From contig NZ_JAMWEG010000009.1 of the NCBI RefSeq assembly GCF_025460765.1, positions 186,001 through 250,000 of the forward strand: a stretch of 64,000 nucleotides of DNA. The letters run 5' to 3'. The stretch is from Micromonospora sp. MA102 (GTDB taxonomy: Bacteria > Actinomycetota > Actinomycetes > Mycobacteriales > Micromonosporaceae). How positions within the stretch are numbered: position 1 is the first letter of the stretch; every line of letters begins with the position of its first letter. The notes under the pieces were generated by a model that saw nothing but the letters and a program-made list of their open reading frames with translations, was not told the origin of the DNA and did no database searches. Both the position numbers and the translations under genes were made by a program. This document shows positions 32,670 through 40,263 of this stretch, in pieces.

Positions 32670-34343
32670 TCAGTGCGCGCCGGCGCCGGTGACCGACCGC
32701 ACCTCCAGCTCGGCGTACTTCACCTCGTCGTGCTCCTTCGACAGCAGGGTGCCGACCCAGCCGCAGAGGAAGCCGATCGGGATCGAGATGATGCCCGGGT
32801 TCGACAGCGGGAACCAGTGCCAGTCGTGGTCGGGGAACATGGCCGTCGGCGCCCCGGAGACCACCGGGGAGAAGAAGACCAGCACCACGGCGGCGATCAG
32901 GCCACCGTAGATCGCCCAGACCGCGCCCGAGGTGTTGAACCGCTTCCAGAACAGGCTGTAGAGGATCGCGGGCAGGTTGCCCGAGGCGGCGACCGCGAAG
33001 GCCAGCGCCACCAGGAACGCCACGTTCAGGCTCTGCGCGAAGATCGACAGCACGATGGAGATCGCACCGATCACCAGGGCGGAGATCCGGGCGACGTTCA
33101 CCTCCTGCCGCTCCGAGGCCTGGCCGTTCTTCACCACGTTGGCGTAGAAGTCGTGCGCCAGGCTGGACGAGGAGGCCAGGGTGAGCCCGGCGACCACCGC
33201 CAGGATCGTGGCGAAGGCGACCGCCGCGATGATCGCCAGCAGTGTCGCCCCGCCCAGGTCGCCGCCGAAGAAGTCCTTGCCGAGCGCCTCGGCGAGCTGC
33301 GGGGCGGCCGTGTTGCCGGCCTTGTCCTGCGCGGTGATCGCCTGGCCGCCGACCAGGGCCGCCGCGCCGAAGCCGAGGGCGAGGGTGAGCAGGTAGAAGG
33401 TGCCGATGATGCCGATGGCCCAGAGCACGCTCTTCCGGGCCGCCTTCGCGGTCGGCACGGTGTAGAAGCGGATCAGGATGTGCGGCAGGCCGGCGGTGCC
33501 GAGCACCAGCGCGATGCCCAGCGAGAGCAGGTCCATCTTGCTGTAGAAGGTCTTCAGCGCGTCGCCGGGTGTCTCCACGCCGTAGCGCAACCCGGGTTCG
33601 AGGAAGGACGCACCCTTGCCGGACTGCTTGGCCGCGTCACCCAGCAGCGAGGACAGGTTGAACTTGTAGTGCGCCAGCACCAGCAGGGTCATGACGACCG
33701 CGCCGGTCATCAGCAGGAACGCCTTGACGATCTGGACGTACGTGGTGCCCTTCATCCCGCCGACCGTGACGTAGATGATCATCAGGGCGCCGACCATGAT
33801 GATGGTGGCCACCTTGGCGGTGTCCGCGTCCATGCCCAGGAAGGTGGTGCCCGGCTTGATGCCGAGCAGCAGGGCGACCAGCGCGCCCGCGCCCACCATC
33901 TGGGCCAGCAGGTAGAAGATCGACACCGTGATGGTGGAGACCGCCGCCGCGGTCCGCACCGGACGCTGGCGCATCCGGAACGCCAGCACGTCGGCCATCG
34001 TGTACCGGCCGGAGTTGCGCAGCAGTTCGGCGACGAGCAGCAGCGCCACCAGCCAGGCGACCAGGAAGCCGATCGAGTAGAGGAAGCCGTCGTAGCCGTA
34101 CAGGGCGATGAGGCCGGCGATGCCCAGGAAGGACGCGGCCGACATGTAGTCGCCGCCGATGGCCATGCCGTTCTGGAAGCCGGAGAAGGACCGGCCGCCG
34201 GCGTAGAAGTCGGTGGCGGTCTTGGTCTGCCGGCTGGCCCACACCGTGATGGCCAGCGTGATCGCCACGAAGATCAGGAAGAGCGTGATCGTCAGGTTCC
34301 GGGCCGTGGTGCTGCCCGCCTCAGCCGCGAGGACCGTGTTCAT
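32670..34343 (-). CDS. Sodium:solute symporter, ActP (acetate) type
   Basis: A 557-residue SSS-family transporter with about 13 membrane segments. DFYAGGRSFSGFQNGMAIGG followed by DYMSAASFLG is the family opening that separates ActP-like carriers from proline carriers. It likely co-transports a short monocarboxylate such as acetate with sodium. Its start overlaps the end of the DUF485 gene by 23 nt; the DUF485-actP pairing is classical and supports the assignment. Confidence 0.92.
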   Translation of the reverse strand: MNTVLAAEAGSTTARNLTITLFLIFVAITLAITVWASRQTKTATDFYAGGRSFSGFQNGMAIGGDYMSAASFLGIAGLIALYGYDGFLYSIGFLVAWLVALLLVAELLRNSGRYTMADVLAFRMRQRPVRTAAAVSTITVSIFYLLAQMVGAGALVALLLGIKPGTTFLGMDADTAKVATIIMVGALMIIYVTVGGMKGTTYVQIVKAFLLMTGAVVMTLLVLAHYKFNLSSLLGDAAKQSGKGASFLEPGLRYGVETPGDALKTFYSKMDLLSLGIALVLGTAGLPHILIRFYTVPTAKAARKSVLWAIGIIGTFYLLTLALGFGAAALVGGQAITAQDKAGNTAAPQLAEALGKDFFGGDLGGATLLAIIAAVAFATILAVVAGLTLASSSSLAHDFYANVVKNGQASERQEVNVARISALVIGAISIVLSIFAQSLNVAFLVALAFAVAASGNLPAILYSLFWKRFNTSGAVWAIYGGLIAAVVLVFFSPVVSGAPTAMFPDHDWHWFPLSNPGIISIPIGFLCGWVGTLLSKEHDEVKYAELEVRSVTGAGAH

Positions 34344-34689
34344 GGGTCACCTCCCCCATCTCGGCGCGGATCCGGTCGGCGACCGGGTCGATCTTCCGAT
34401 CGGCGAACCGCGAGTAGAGCCAGGCGATCACGAACGTGGAGACGAACTGGAGGAGGCCGAAGACCAGGGCGACGTTGATGTTGCCGACCAGCTTCGTGCC
34501 CATGAAACCCCGCGCGTACGCGGAGAGGATGACGTAGAGCGCGTACCACAGGAAGAACGCGACGGTCATCGGGAAGATGAAGCCGCGCAGCGCGCGCCGC
34601 AACCCGGCGAACTCGTCCGACCGCTGGACGGCGAGGTACCGTTCCGCCGCCGACTCGGCGGGTGCGGACGCGGGTGTGTCCGTGGACAT
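34321..34689 (-). CDS. DUF485 membrane protein, partner of the symporter
   Basis: A 122-residue protein with two membrane segments (about 39-60 and 75-97). RSDEFAGLRRALRGFIFPMT and FMGTKLVGNINVALVFGLLQ are the DUF485 signature. Such proteins are encoded with acetate symporters and are thought to assist them. ATG 34689 is taken as the start; a longer frame upstream lacks support. It overlaps the symporter start by 23 nt. Confidence 0.9.
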   Translation of the reverse strand: MSTDTPASAPAESAAERYLAVQRSDEFAGLRRALRGFIFPMTVAFFLWYALYVILSAYARGFMGTKLVGNINVALVFGLLQFVSTFVIAWLYSRFADRKIDPVADRIRAEMGEVTHEHGPRG

Positions 34690-34813
34690 CTGTGGATCAC
34701 CACCTTCGCAGGCGTGGGGAGTTTTCGCGCACGGTAGAGAGCGCGCTCCCCGCCGGGGAAGGCTGGGATCGGCCATGGTCGACGCCTGCGCCGAACGGTG
34801 GTCCGGCTGCGCC

Positions 34814-34831
34814 GAGTGACTCAGGTCACTC
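34814..34831. promoter_or_regulatory. Operator-like inverted repeat before the DUF485/symporter operon
   Basis: GAGTGAC-TCAG-GTCACTC has perfect 7 bp arms. It lies 18 nt after the flavin reductase stop and about 125 nt before the DUF485 start, so it could be an operator for the symporter operon or a weak terminator for the reductase. Confidence 0.35.
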
Positions 34832-34848
34832 CGCTCAGCGGTCGGTGG

Positions 34849-35685
34849 TCAGTCGGTCAGCCCCCGGTAGCGACCGCGGTAGTGCAGCAGCGGCGCGGTC
34901 TCCTCGGCCAGGTCGACCGCCTCGATGGTGGCCTCCACCAGCAGGCCCCAGCCGTACTCCCGGGCGGTGTCGAGCCGGCACCCGGCCCACCCGCCGGCGT
35001 CCGCGGGCACCGGTCCGTAGGGGGTGTCGGTCCAGGAGTCGAGGGCGAAGAGGCCACCGGGGGACGGGAAGAGGCCGGCGAACCGGTCGGCGAGCTGCCG
35101 GTGCTGGGGACCGAGCGGGGCGACCGCGAACCGGCCCGCCTCCTCGACCGCCGCCCACAGGTCCGACTCCGGGTCGACCAGCCCGAGCAGCCGGTCCGGC
35201 TCACCCTCGGCCACCAGGGTGGACGAGACGGTCAGGCCGGCCGGGCCGGGCGCGGTCCAGAGCGTCACCGGGGCGGCCAGCCGGCCGCGCAGCCGGCGGA
35301 CCGGCGAGCGCTGCCCGGCCGGCACGGCGAACGGGTCGGTGTGGTGGATCTCGGCGCCCGGATCATGATTCACGTGAAACATTGTGCCGCCCCGGCCCCG
35401 CGCCCAGCCTAGGAAGCGCTGGTGCAGGTCCCCGGCTCGCGGAAGTTGCTCGGCGGCCTCGGCCATGAGCCGCCCCAGATAGAGCATCAGCGCCGTCCGG
35501 TCGTGCCGGTACTCCGTCAGCAGCGCGAGCCGCGCCGGCTGGCACGGCCAGTGCGCCCCGCACACCCGGCACCGCCACGAAGGACGCATGGCGACGTGCG
35601 CCGCTCCCGGCCTCGTCCGGATCTTGGACGAATTCAGCCCCGCGGAGGGCCACTTCCGTCCAAGATCTCGGCGGTCGTTGCTCAT
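34849..35685 (-). CDS. Flavin reductase domain fused to a Cys-containing N-terminal domain
   Basis: A 278-residue continuous frame. Residues about 34-98 (WRCRVCGAHWPCQPARLALL onward, with C-x2-C-x5-C) match small actinomycete proteins normally encoded alone beside XRE/DUF397 genes. Residues about 102-278 are a flavin reductase (FMN-binding split barrel): PVTLWTAPGPAGLTVSSTLV is the core. ATG 35685 is preferred for its strong GGGGAGG site; ATG 35589 and ATG 35382 (reductase alone) are alternatives. A palindromic repeat (35620-35667) lies inside the coding part and a parS-like sequence covers the internal ATG. Confidence 0.78.
   Translation of the reverse strand: MSNDRRDLGRKWPSAGLNSSKIRTRPGAAHVAMRPSWRCRVCGAHWPCQPARLALLTEYRHDRTALMLYLGRLMAEAAEQLPRAGDLHQRFLGWARGRGGTMFHVNHDPGAEIHHTDPFAVPAGQRSPVRRLRGRLAAPVTLWTAPGPAGLTVSSTLVAEGEPDRLLGLVDPESDLWAAVEEAGRFAVAPLGPQHRQLADRFAGLFPSPGGLFALDSWTDTPYGPVPADAGGWAGCRLDTAREYGWGLLVEATIEAVDLAEETAPLLHYRGRYRGLTD
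35366..35381. promoter_or_regulatory. parS-like centromere site (15/16 match)
   Basis: TGATTCACGTGAAACA differs from the ParB target TGTTTCACGTGAAACA at one base. The central TTCACGTGAA palindrome is intact. In actinomycetes parS sites cluster around the replication origin and load ParB for chromosome segregation; many lie inside genes. Here it covers the internal ATG 35382 of the flavin reductase frame. Confidence 0.6.
35620..35667. repeat. Palindromic repeat inside a coding frame, copy A
   Basis: GATCTTGGACG (35620-35630) and CGTCCAAGATC (35657-35667) are perfect 11 bp arms around a 26 nt centre. A related element with the same ATCTTGGAC/TCCAAGAT ends occurs at 37141-37183. In this copy the frame of the flavin reductase fusion reads through. 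Confidence 0.6.
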
Positions 35686-35704
35686 CAGCGCCTCCCCGGA
35701 TAGG

Positions 35705-35737
35705 GGTCGCCCCGGCCGGGGAATGGCCGGGGCGACC
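35705..35737. promoter_or_regulatory. Perfect 13 bp hairpin just upstream of the reductase start
   Basis: GGTCGCCCCGGCC (35705-35717) and GGCCGGGGCGACC (35725-35737) surround a 7 nt loop. In the minus-strand RNA it ends 7 nt before the GGGGAGG ribosome site of the gene starting at 35685. It sits in a divergent gap, where a plain terminator is not expected, so an attenuator or leader structure is possible. Confidence 0.45.
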
Positions 35738-35874
35738 TGCCGCAGGACCGGCCGCCGGGTCGTCGCCTCCACCAGCCGGGCCGCGCCTCTCCACCCTGGA
35801 CTCGGAGGGGTCGGCGCGGGAGGATGCCAGGGCTTACTACACAGGGCGATCACGTACTTACCGGGGACGTAAGG

Positions 35875-36660
35875 ATGGACATCGAGATGTGGATCCGGGC
35901 GCTCAAGGCCGCCCGAGCCGGTGCGGACGTCTCCCAGGAAGGGCTCGCGGCCGAGATCAGGTGGAGTCCGTCAACGGTGGCCGCCATCGAGACCGGCCGC
36001 CGCCGCCCGACCATGGAGTTCGCGGTCGCCGCCGACGAGGCCCTCGGCACCGGCGGCCTCCTCGCCCAACTGCTCAAGGCCGCCGACCAGGAGCGCGGTC
36101 CGTCGTGGTTCGTGCCCTGGCGTGGGTACGAGCAGCAGGCGCTCCGGCTGCGCGCCTTCGAAGCGTGTCTGGTTCCCGGGCTGCTCCAGACCGAGGCGTA
36201 TGCCCGCGCGGTCATCTCCACCGGTGGCCTCCAACCACCCGGCACAGTCGACGAACTCGTGGCCGTCCGGCTGGAGCGTCAGCAACTGCTGCACCGTGAC
36301 GCCCCACCTCACTGCGTCTTCCTGCTGGACGAGACGGCTGTCCGGCGGCCCGTCGGCGGGCCCGCCGTGCTTGACGCTCAGCTCGGGCGGTTGCTGGAGG
36401 TGGCCGAGCTTCCCGCTGTGCGGCTGCACGTCGTTCCGCTCGCCGTCGGCGAGCATGCCGGCCTCGGCGGAGGCTTCGTGCTTGCCGATCTGCCGGAATC
36501 CGAGCGGGTCCTGTACCTCGAAAACGCAGCGCGGGGACACGTCATCGACGACCCCGACACGATCGGCTTGATCGAGCGGAAGTGGGATAGCCTCCTTGGG
36601 GAAGCGCTGTCCACGGGAGCCTCACTGGATCTGATCCGGAAGTTGAAGGTGACGCCATGA
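35875..36660 (+). CDS. XRE-family regulator with DUF5753
   Basis: A 261-residue protein. A helix-turn-helix lies at about 7-60 (ADVSQEGLAAEIRWSPSTVA), and DUF5753 fills the rest (RAFEACLVPGLLQTEAYARA and the C-terminal YLENAARGHVIDD). These regulators are paired with DUF397 proteins throughout actinomycetes and some control development or antibiotic synthesis. ATG 35875 is used; ATG 35887 is possible. CTTAC-N7-GTAAG just before the start could be an autoregulatory site. The stop overlaps the DUF397 ATG. Confidence 0.9.
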   Translation: MDIEMWIRALKAARAGADVSQEGLAAEIRWSPSTVAAIETGRRRPTMEFAVAADEALGTGGLLAQLLKAADQERGPSWFVPWRGYEQQALRLRAFEACLVPGLLQTEAYARAVISTGGLQPPGTVDELVAVRLERQQLLHRDAPPHCVFLLDETAVRRPVGGPAVLDAQLGRLLEVAELPAVRLHVVPLAVGEHAGLGGGFVLADLPESERVLYLENAARGHVIDDPDTIGLIERKWDSLLGEALSTGASLDLIRKLKVTP

Positions 36661-36854
36661 CCACCGTCGAGCCGCGCTGGCGCACGTCGTCACGCTCGAC
36701 CGACTCAGGTGGCAACTGCGTCGAGGTGGCGGGCAATCTGCCCGGGGTGGTGCTGGTCCGGGACAGCAAGGATCCCTCCGGGCCGGCGCTCGCCTTCTCC
36801 CCGGACTCCTGGCGCCGCCTGCTCGCGAGCCTCGGGCGGGCCGGGCTCGACTGA
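36657..36854 (+). CDS. DUF397 protein
   Basis: A 65-residue protein with the family pattern WRTSSRSTDSGGNCVEVA, VLVRDSKDP and F-x3-W. DUF397 proteins act with the XRE/DUF5753 protein encoded just upstream, often as its antagonist. The ATG overlaps the upstream stop (ATGA), so the two are made together. Confidence 0.92.
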   Translation: MTTVEPRWRTSSRSTDSGGNCVEVAGNLPGVVLVRDSKDPSGPALAFSPDSWRRLLASLGRAGLD

Positions 36855-36873
36855 GGGCCCTACCCTGCCGGGC

Positions 36874-37131
36874 ATGTCTCTCGTCCCACCCCAGAAGCTC
36901 GCCCAGGAACGCGTCGCCAGCGCCGACGCCATCCTCGGCGGTCAGGTCGACCTGCGCGCCTACCCGCACCGGCACCTCGTGATCACCGCGAAGCACGCCT
37001 GGGGGCGTAGCGGGTTCCCGCCGCTCATGGAGGCGGTCGAGCACCTGTCCCACTACGGCTGGGAGCTGGTCAACGTGACAAGCATCGGCGACGGCCACCA
37101 CCTCTACGCGGCCATGCGCCGCACGGCCTGA
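36874..37131 (+). CDS. Small protein of unknown function with a WELVNV motif
   Basis: An 85-residue protein. VEHLSHYGWELVNVTSIGDG resembles the core of DUF4177-like small proteins, but the match is partial and no function is known. TACCCT (36861-36866) with 7 nt to the ATG fits a leaderless mRNA, so it is probably transcribed separately from the XRE/DUF397 pair 20 nt upstream. A palindromic repeat follows its stop. Confidence 0.68.
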   Translation: MSLVPPQKLAQERVASADAILGGQVDLRAYPHRHLVITAKHAWGRSGFPPLMEAVEHLSHYGWELVNVTSIGDGHHLYAAMRRTA

Positions 37132-37140
37132 CCCCGCGGG

Positions 37141-37183
37141 TCTTGGACAGTTCCCGTTCACGACGGACGGCAACTCTCCAAGA
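37141..37183. repeat. Palindromic repeat, copy B
   Basis: TCTTGGACAGTTCCCGT (37141-37157) pairs with ACGGCAACTCTCCAAGA (37167-37183) at 15 of 17 positions. It shares its ends with copy A at 35620. Here it lies between two convergent genes, where it may also end transcription. Confidence 0.6.
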
Positions 37184-37190
37184 TCTCCGG

Positions 37191-37679
37191 TTACGCGGCG
37201 AGGGAGCGGCGGGCGGCGGCCAGCACCTCGGGGTCGGCGCAGCCGGCGGCGTACCCGGCGATCCGGCGGCGGATGTCGCGGCCGAGCAGCCACACCCCGA
37301 TCCGGTCGGCGACCGGGCGCAGGAACGCGGGCCGGCACCGGAAGTTGTACCGCCAGGTGGCCACCGTCGTGCCCGGCTCGGGGCCGGGCGCGAACCGCCA
37401 CCCGCCGCCGAACCGCTCGAAGAACCACGGCCCGCGCACCATCTTCATGCCCACGTTGGTCGGCGGCGCCCACGAGACGTACTCGCTGACCATGACGAGG
37501 CCGTGCCGGGACCGGGTGAAGGTGCGCACGCCCTTGCCGGGGCGGGTCGCCCCGTCGACGAAGTGCTGCTCCCGGACGAAGGGGTCCCAGCGGTAGCGGA
37601 CCGGCGCCACGGTCTGCGACACCGCGAAGGCCAGCTCCGGTGGGACCGGGACGGTGGTCACCGCCTCGACGACCGGCAT
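37191..37679 (-). CDS. SRPBCC-family (START-like) lipid-binding protein
   Basis: A 162-residue polyketide cyclase/dehydrase-type protein. VEAVTTVPVPPELAFAVSQT opens the helix-grip fold, and GTTVATWRYNFRCRPAFLRP is the last strand and C-terminal helix. Such proteins bind hydrophobic ligands; the ligand is unknown. Its ATG overlaps the ABC permease stop by one base (TGATG), so it is the third gene of the ABC operon. Confidence 0.83.
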   Translation of the reverse strand: MPVVEAVTTVPVPPELAFAVSQTVAPVRYRWDPFVREQHFVDGATRPGKGVRTFTRSRHGLVMVSEYVSWAPPTNVGMKMVRGPWFFERFGGGWRFAPGPEPGTTVATWRYNFRCRPAFLRPVADRIGVWLLGRDIRRRIAGYAAGCADPEVLAAARRSLAA

Positions 37680-39376
37680 CAGCGCCTCGGGGTGACGGCG
37701 GCCAGCAGTTCCGGCTGGCGGCGGTCCAGCGCGTCCCCGGCCAGGTACGCGCCGAGCAGCGCGGCGCCCAGCCCGTACGCGAGACCGACCGGCAGGGCCA
37801 GCCAGAGCCAGACGTCGCCGAGCAGCGCGGCGGCCACCACCAGCGGCACGGCGGCCGCCGCGGTGGCCAGCATGGACAGCAGGGTGTACAGGCTCTTCGC
37901 GATCCCGGCGCCGGTGTTCATGGCGAACGGGTTGCTCGTCTCCGGCAGCGAGTAGCCGCCGAGCACCGAGACGGACGCGTTGATCGCCAGCCCGCAGCCG
38001 TACGCGGCGAACAGCGCGCCGGCCATCACACCGAACCAGCCGGGCCGCCCGAGCACCGCGGCCAGCACCACGGCGACCACACCGAGGATCGGCACCACGT
38101 AGAGCGAGAACGCAACCATCCGGGCCCGCAGCTCCACCCGCCCCGGCACGCCCGCCACCACGTTGGCCGCGTACGCGCTGCCGTCGAAACCGAACTGGTT
38201 GGCCAGGGTCACCGCGGCGAGCACCCCGACGAAGAGCATCGAGAGGCTGACCAGCACGGGGGACGAGTTGGCGGTGGCCTCGCCGAACGCCGCCCCGCCC
38301 TCGGTGACCAGCTGGGAGCCGCCCAGGTTGACCATCACCGGTACGAAGATGCCGACCACCGCCACGGTGATCAGGTTGGCCCGCCGCCGGGCGTCGCGCC
38401 ACCAGTAGCGGCACTCCCGGGCGACCAGCGCGCCGAACCGGTCCCGTCGGGCCCAGCCGACGGCCCGGGGGAAGAGCTGCGCGACCGCCGCACCGGCGAC
38501 CGTGCCGCGCCGGTCCCGGGACGGCCCGGCGCTCGCCGCGCCCACCATCGCCGACTCCAGCGACCGCGACCACCACAGCAGGAGTACGCCGATCGCGGCC
38601 ACGCCGATCAGCAGCTTCAGCACGGCCGACCCGGCGTGCCCCTCGGCCACGTCGACGCCGGCCGTCCAGGGCGCACCGAACGGCGTCCAGCCGACCACCC
38701 GGGCCACGCCGGTGAGCCGGTCCCAGTCGGCCTGCTGGACCGCGCCGATCACCAGCAGTTGCAGCGGGCCGAGCAGGGCGGCGAGCACCGCGAGCAGCAC
38801 GGCGGCCAGGTCCCGCACCCGGCGGGAGCGGAGCATGGTGGCGAAGGCGCTGGTCACCGCGCGGGCGGCGGCCACACAGAGCAGCAGGCCGAGGAGCACC
38901 CCGAGCACCTCGACCAGTGCGGCGGACCAGCCCCCGAGGCTGCCGGCGGTGACCACCAGCCCGGTGACCGCGACCAGTGTCGCCAGCACGGGGACGCTGA
39001 CCAGGGCGGCCGCGAACAGGCCGCTGACGAGGGTGCGGCGGGACAGCGGCAGCAGCGCGAACCGGGCCGGGTCCAGCGTCTCGTCGACGCCGAAGAAGAC
39101 CAGCGGGAACAGCAGCCAGCCGACGGTCAGCAGGCCACCACCGAAGGCGGCGGTCATCAGCGCGTAGCGGGACTCGCCGACCAGGCCGGGCGCGGCCAGC
39201 AGGAAGAAGCCGCCGGCGGCGAACCACAGGCCGACCACCACACCCACCACGAACAGCGCGACCCGCCAGGCCTGACCGCGGAAGTTGTTGCGCAGCACCC
39301 GCAGCTTGAGCCGGACGAAGTGCCGGGGCGAGACGGACCGGGCCAGCCGCTCGGCGGCGGTCACCGGGACAGCCAC
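37679..39376 (-). CDS. ABC-2 type transporter permease
   Basis: A 565-residue permease with about 12 hydrophobic segments in two halves (about 40-270 and 320-550). LPLSRRTLVSGLFAAALVS and the second-half NPFAMNTGAG segment look like ABC-2 exporters of the EcsB/YhfR kind. The start overlaps the ATPase gene end by 16 nt. Cargo is unknown; lipids, peptides or antibiotics are typical. Confidence 0.85.
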   Translation of the reverse strand: MAVPVTAAERLARSVSPRHFVRLKLRVLRNNFRGQAWRVALFVVGVVVGLWFAAGGFFLLAAPGLVGESRYALMTAAFGGGLLTVGWLLFPLVFFGVDETLDPARFALLPLSRRTLVSGLFAAALVSVPVLATLVAVTGLVVTAGSLGGWSAALVEVLGVLLGLLLCVAAARAVTSAFATMLRSRRVRDLAAVLLAVLAALLGPLQLLVIGAVQQADWDRLTGVARVVGWTPFGAPWTAGVDVAEGHAGSAVLKLLIGVAAIGVLLLWWSRSLESAMVGAASAGPSRDRRGTVAGAAVAQLFPRAVGWARRDRFGALVARECRYWWRDARRRANLITVAVVGIFVPVMVNLGGSQLVTEGGAAFGEATANSSPVLVSLSMLFVGVLAAVTLANQFGFDGSAYAANVVAGVPGRVELRARMVAFSLYVVPILGVVAVVLAAVLGRPGWFGVMAGALFAAYGCGLAINASVSVLGGYSLPETSNPFAMNTGAGIAKSLYTLLSMLATAAAAVPLVVAAALLGDVWLWLALPVGLAYGLGAALLGAYLAGDALDRRQPELLAAVTPRR

Positions 39377-40125
39377 GACAGCTCCTCGCCCGTCGCGGTC
39401 CGCCCGCCGACCACCTCGACGAAGACCTCCTCCAGCGACCGCTCGCCGCGGACCTCGGTGAGCGTGCCGACCCGCATGATCCGGCCGTCGGCCAGGATCG
39501 CCACGTGCGAGCAGAGCCGCTCGACGACCTCCATGACGTGGCTGGAGAAGACGACCGTGCCGCCGCCCACCACGTAGCGGTGCAGGATGTCCCGGATCAG
39601 GGCCGCGGAGACCGGGTCGACCGCCTCGAACGGCTCGTCCAGCACCAGCAGCCGGGGGCCGTGCAGCAGCGCGCAGGCCAGGCCGATCTTCTTCTTCATG
39701 CCGGCCGAGTAGTCGACCACCAGGGTGCGGCCGGCGTCGGTGAGTGCCAGCACGTCGAGCAGTTCCGCCGCCCGCTGGTCGACCACCGCCGGGTCCATGC
39801 CACGCAGCAGCCCGTGGTAGGCCAGCAGCTCGGCCCCGGTGAGCCGGTCGAAGAGGCGTACGCCATCGGGCATCACGCCGAGCAGCCCCTTGGCGCGCAC
39901 CGGGTCGGCCCAGACGTCGTGCCCGAGCACCCGGGCCTGGCCGGCGTCGGGCCGCAGCAGGCCGACGGCCATGGAAAGGGTGGTGGTCTTGCCGGCCCCG
40001 TTCGGGCCCAGCAGCCCGTAGAACGAGCCGGTCGGCACGTCGAGGTCGACGCCGGCGACCGCGACCTTGGTGTCGAACCGCTTGGCCAGGCCACGGAGGG
40101 ACAGCGCCGGGTGCTGATCGGTCAT
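39361..40125 (-). CDS. ABC transporter ATP-binding protein
   Basis: A 254-residue ATPase. LLGPNGAGKTTTLSMAVGLL is Walker A (about 36-55), YSAGMKKKIGLA the signature region, LLVLDEPFEAVDP Walker B and SSHVMEVVERLC the H loop. The signature has SAGMK instead of the usual SGGxx, as in many ABC-2 exporters. TACGGT (40133-40138) lies 7 nt before the ATG. First gene of an ATPase-permease-SRPBCC operon. Confidence 0.93.
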   Translation of the reverse strand: MTDQHPALSLRGLAKRFDTKVAVAGVDLDVPTGSFYGLLGPNGAGKTTTLSMAVGLLRPDAGQARVLGHDVWADPVRAKGLLGVMPDGVRLFDRLTGAELLAYHGLLRGMDPAVVDQRAAELLDVLALTDAGRTLVVDYSAGMKKKIGLACALLHGPRLLVLDEPFEAVDPVSAALIRDILHRYVVGGGTVVFSSHVMEVVERLCSHVAILADGRIMRVGTLTEVRGERSLEEVFVEVVGGRTATGEELSWLSR

Positions 40126-40263
40126 GCCCACGACCGTAGCCCGCCCCGGCCAGCGGTCGATCCGGCCAGAGGAGGATCTTCCGTCCTACCTGAGAAGGTT
40201 TCCGGGACGGGCGCCGGCCGGTTCAGGCGGCGGAAGCCGAGCCAGCGGTGCGGAAGGAACGAT

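Noticed and set aside
31812..34478. 888-codon open frame on the + strand opposite the epimerase and symporter genes
   Set aside because: Composition is His/Gln/Arg/Gly-rich with no domain, and it spans two well-supported genes on the other strand.
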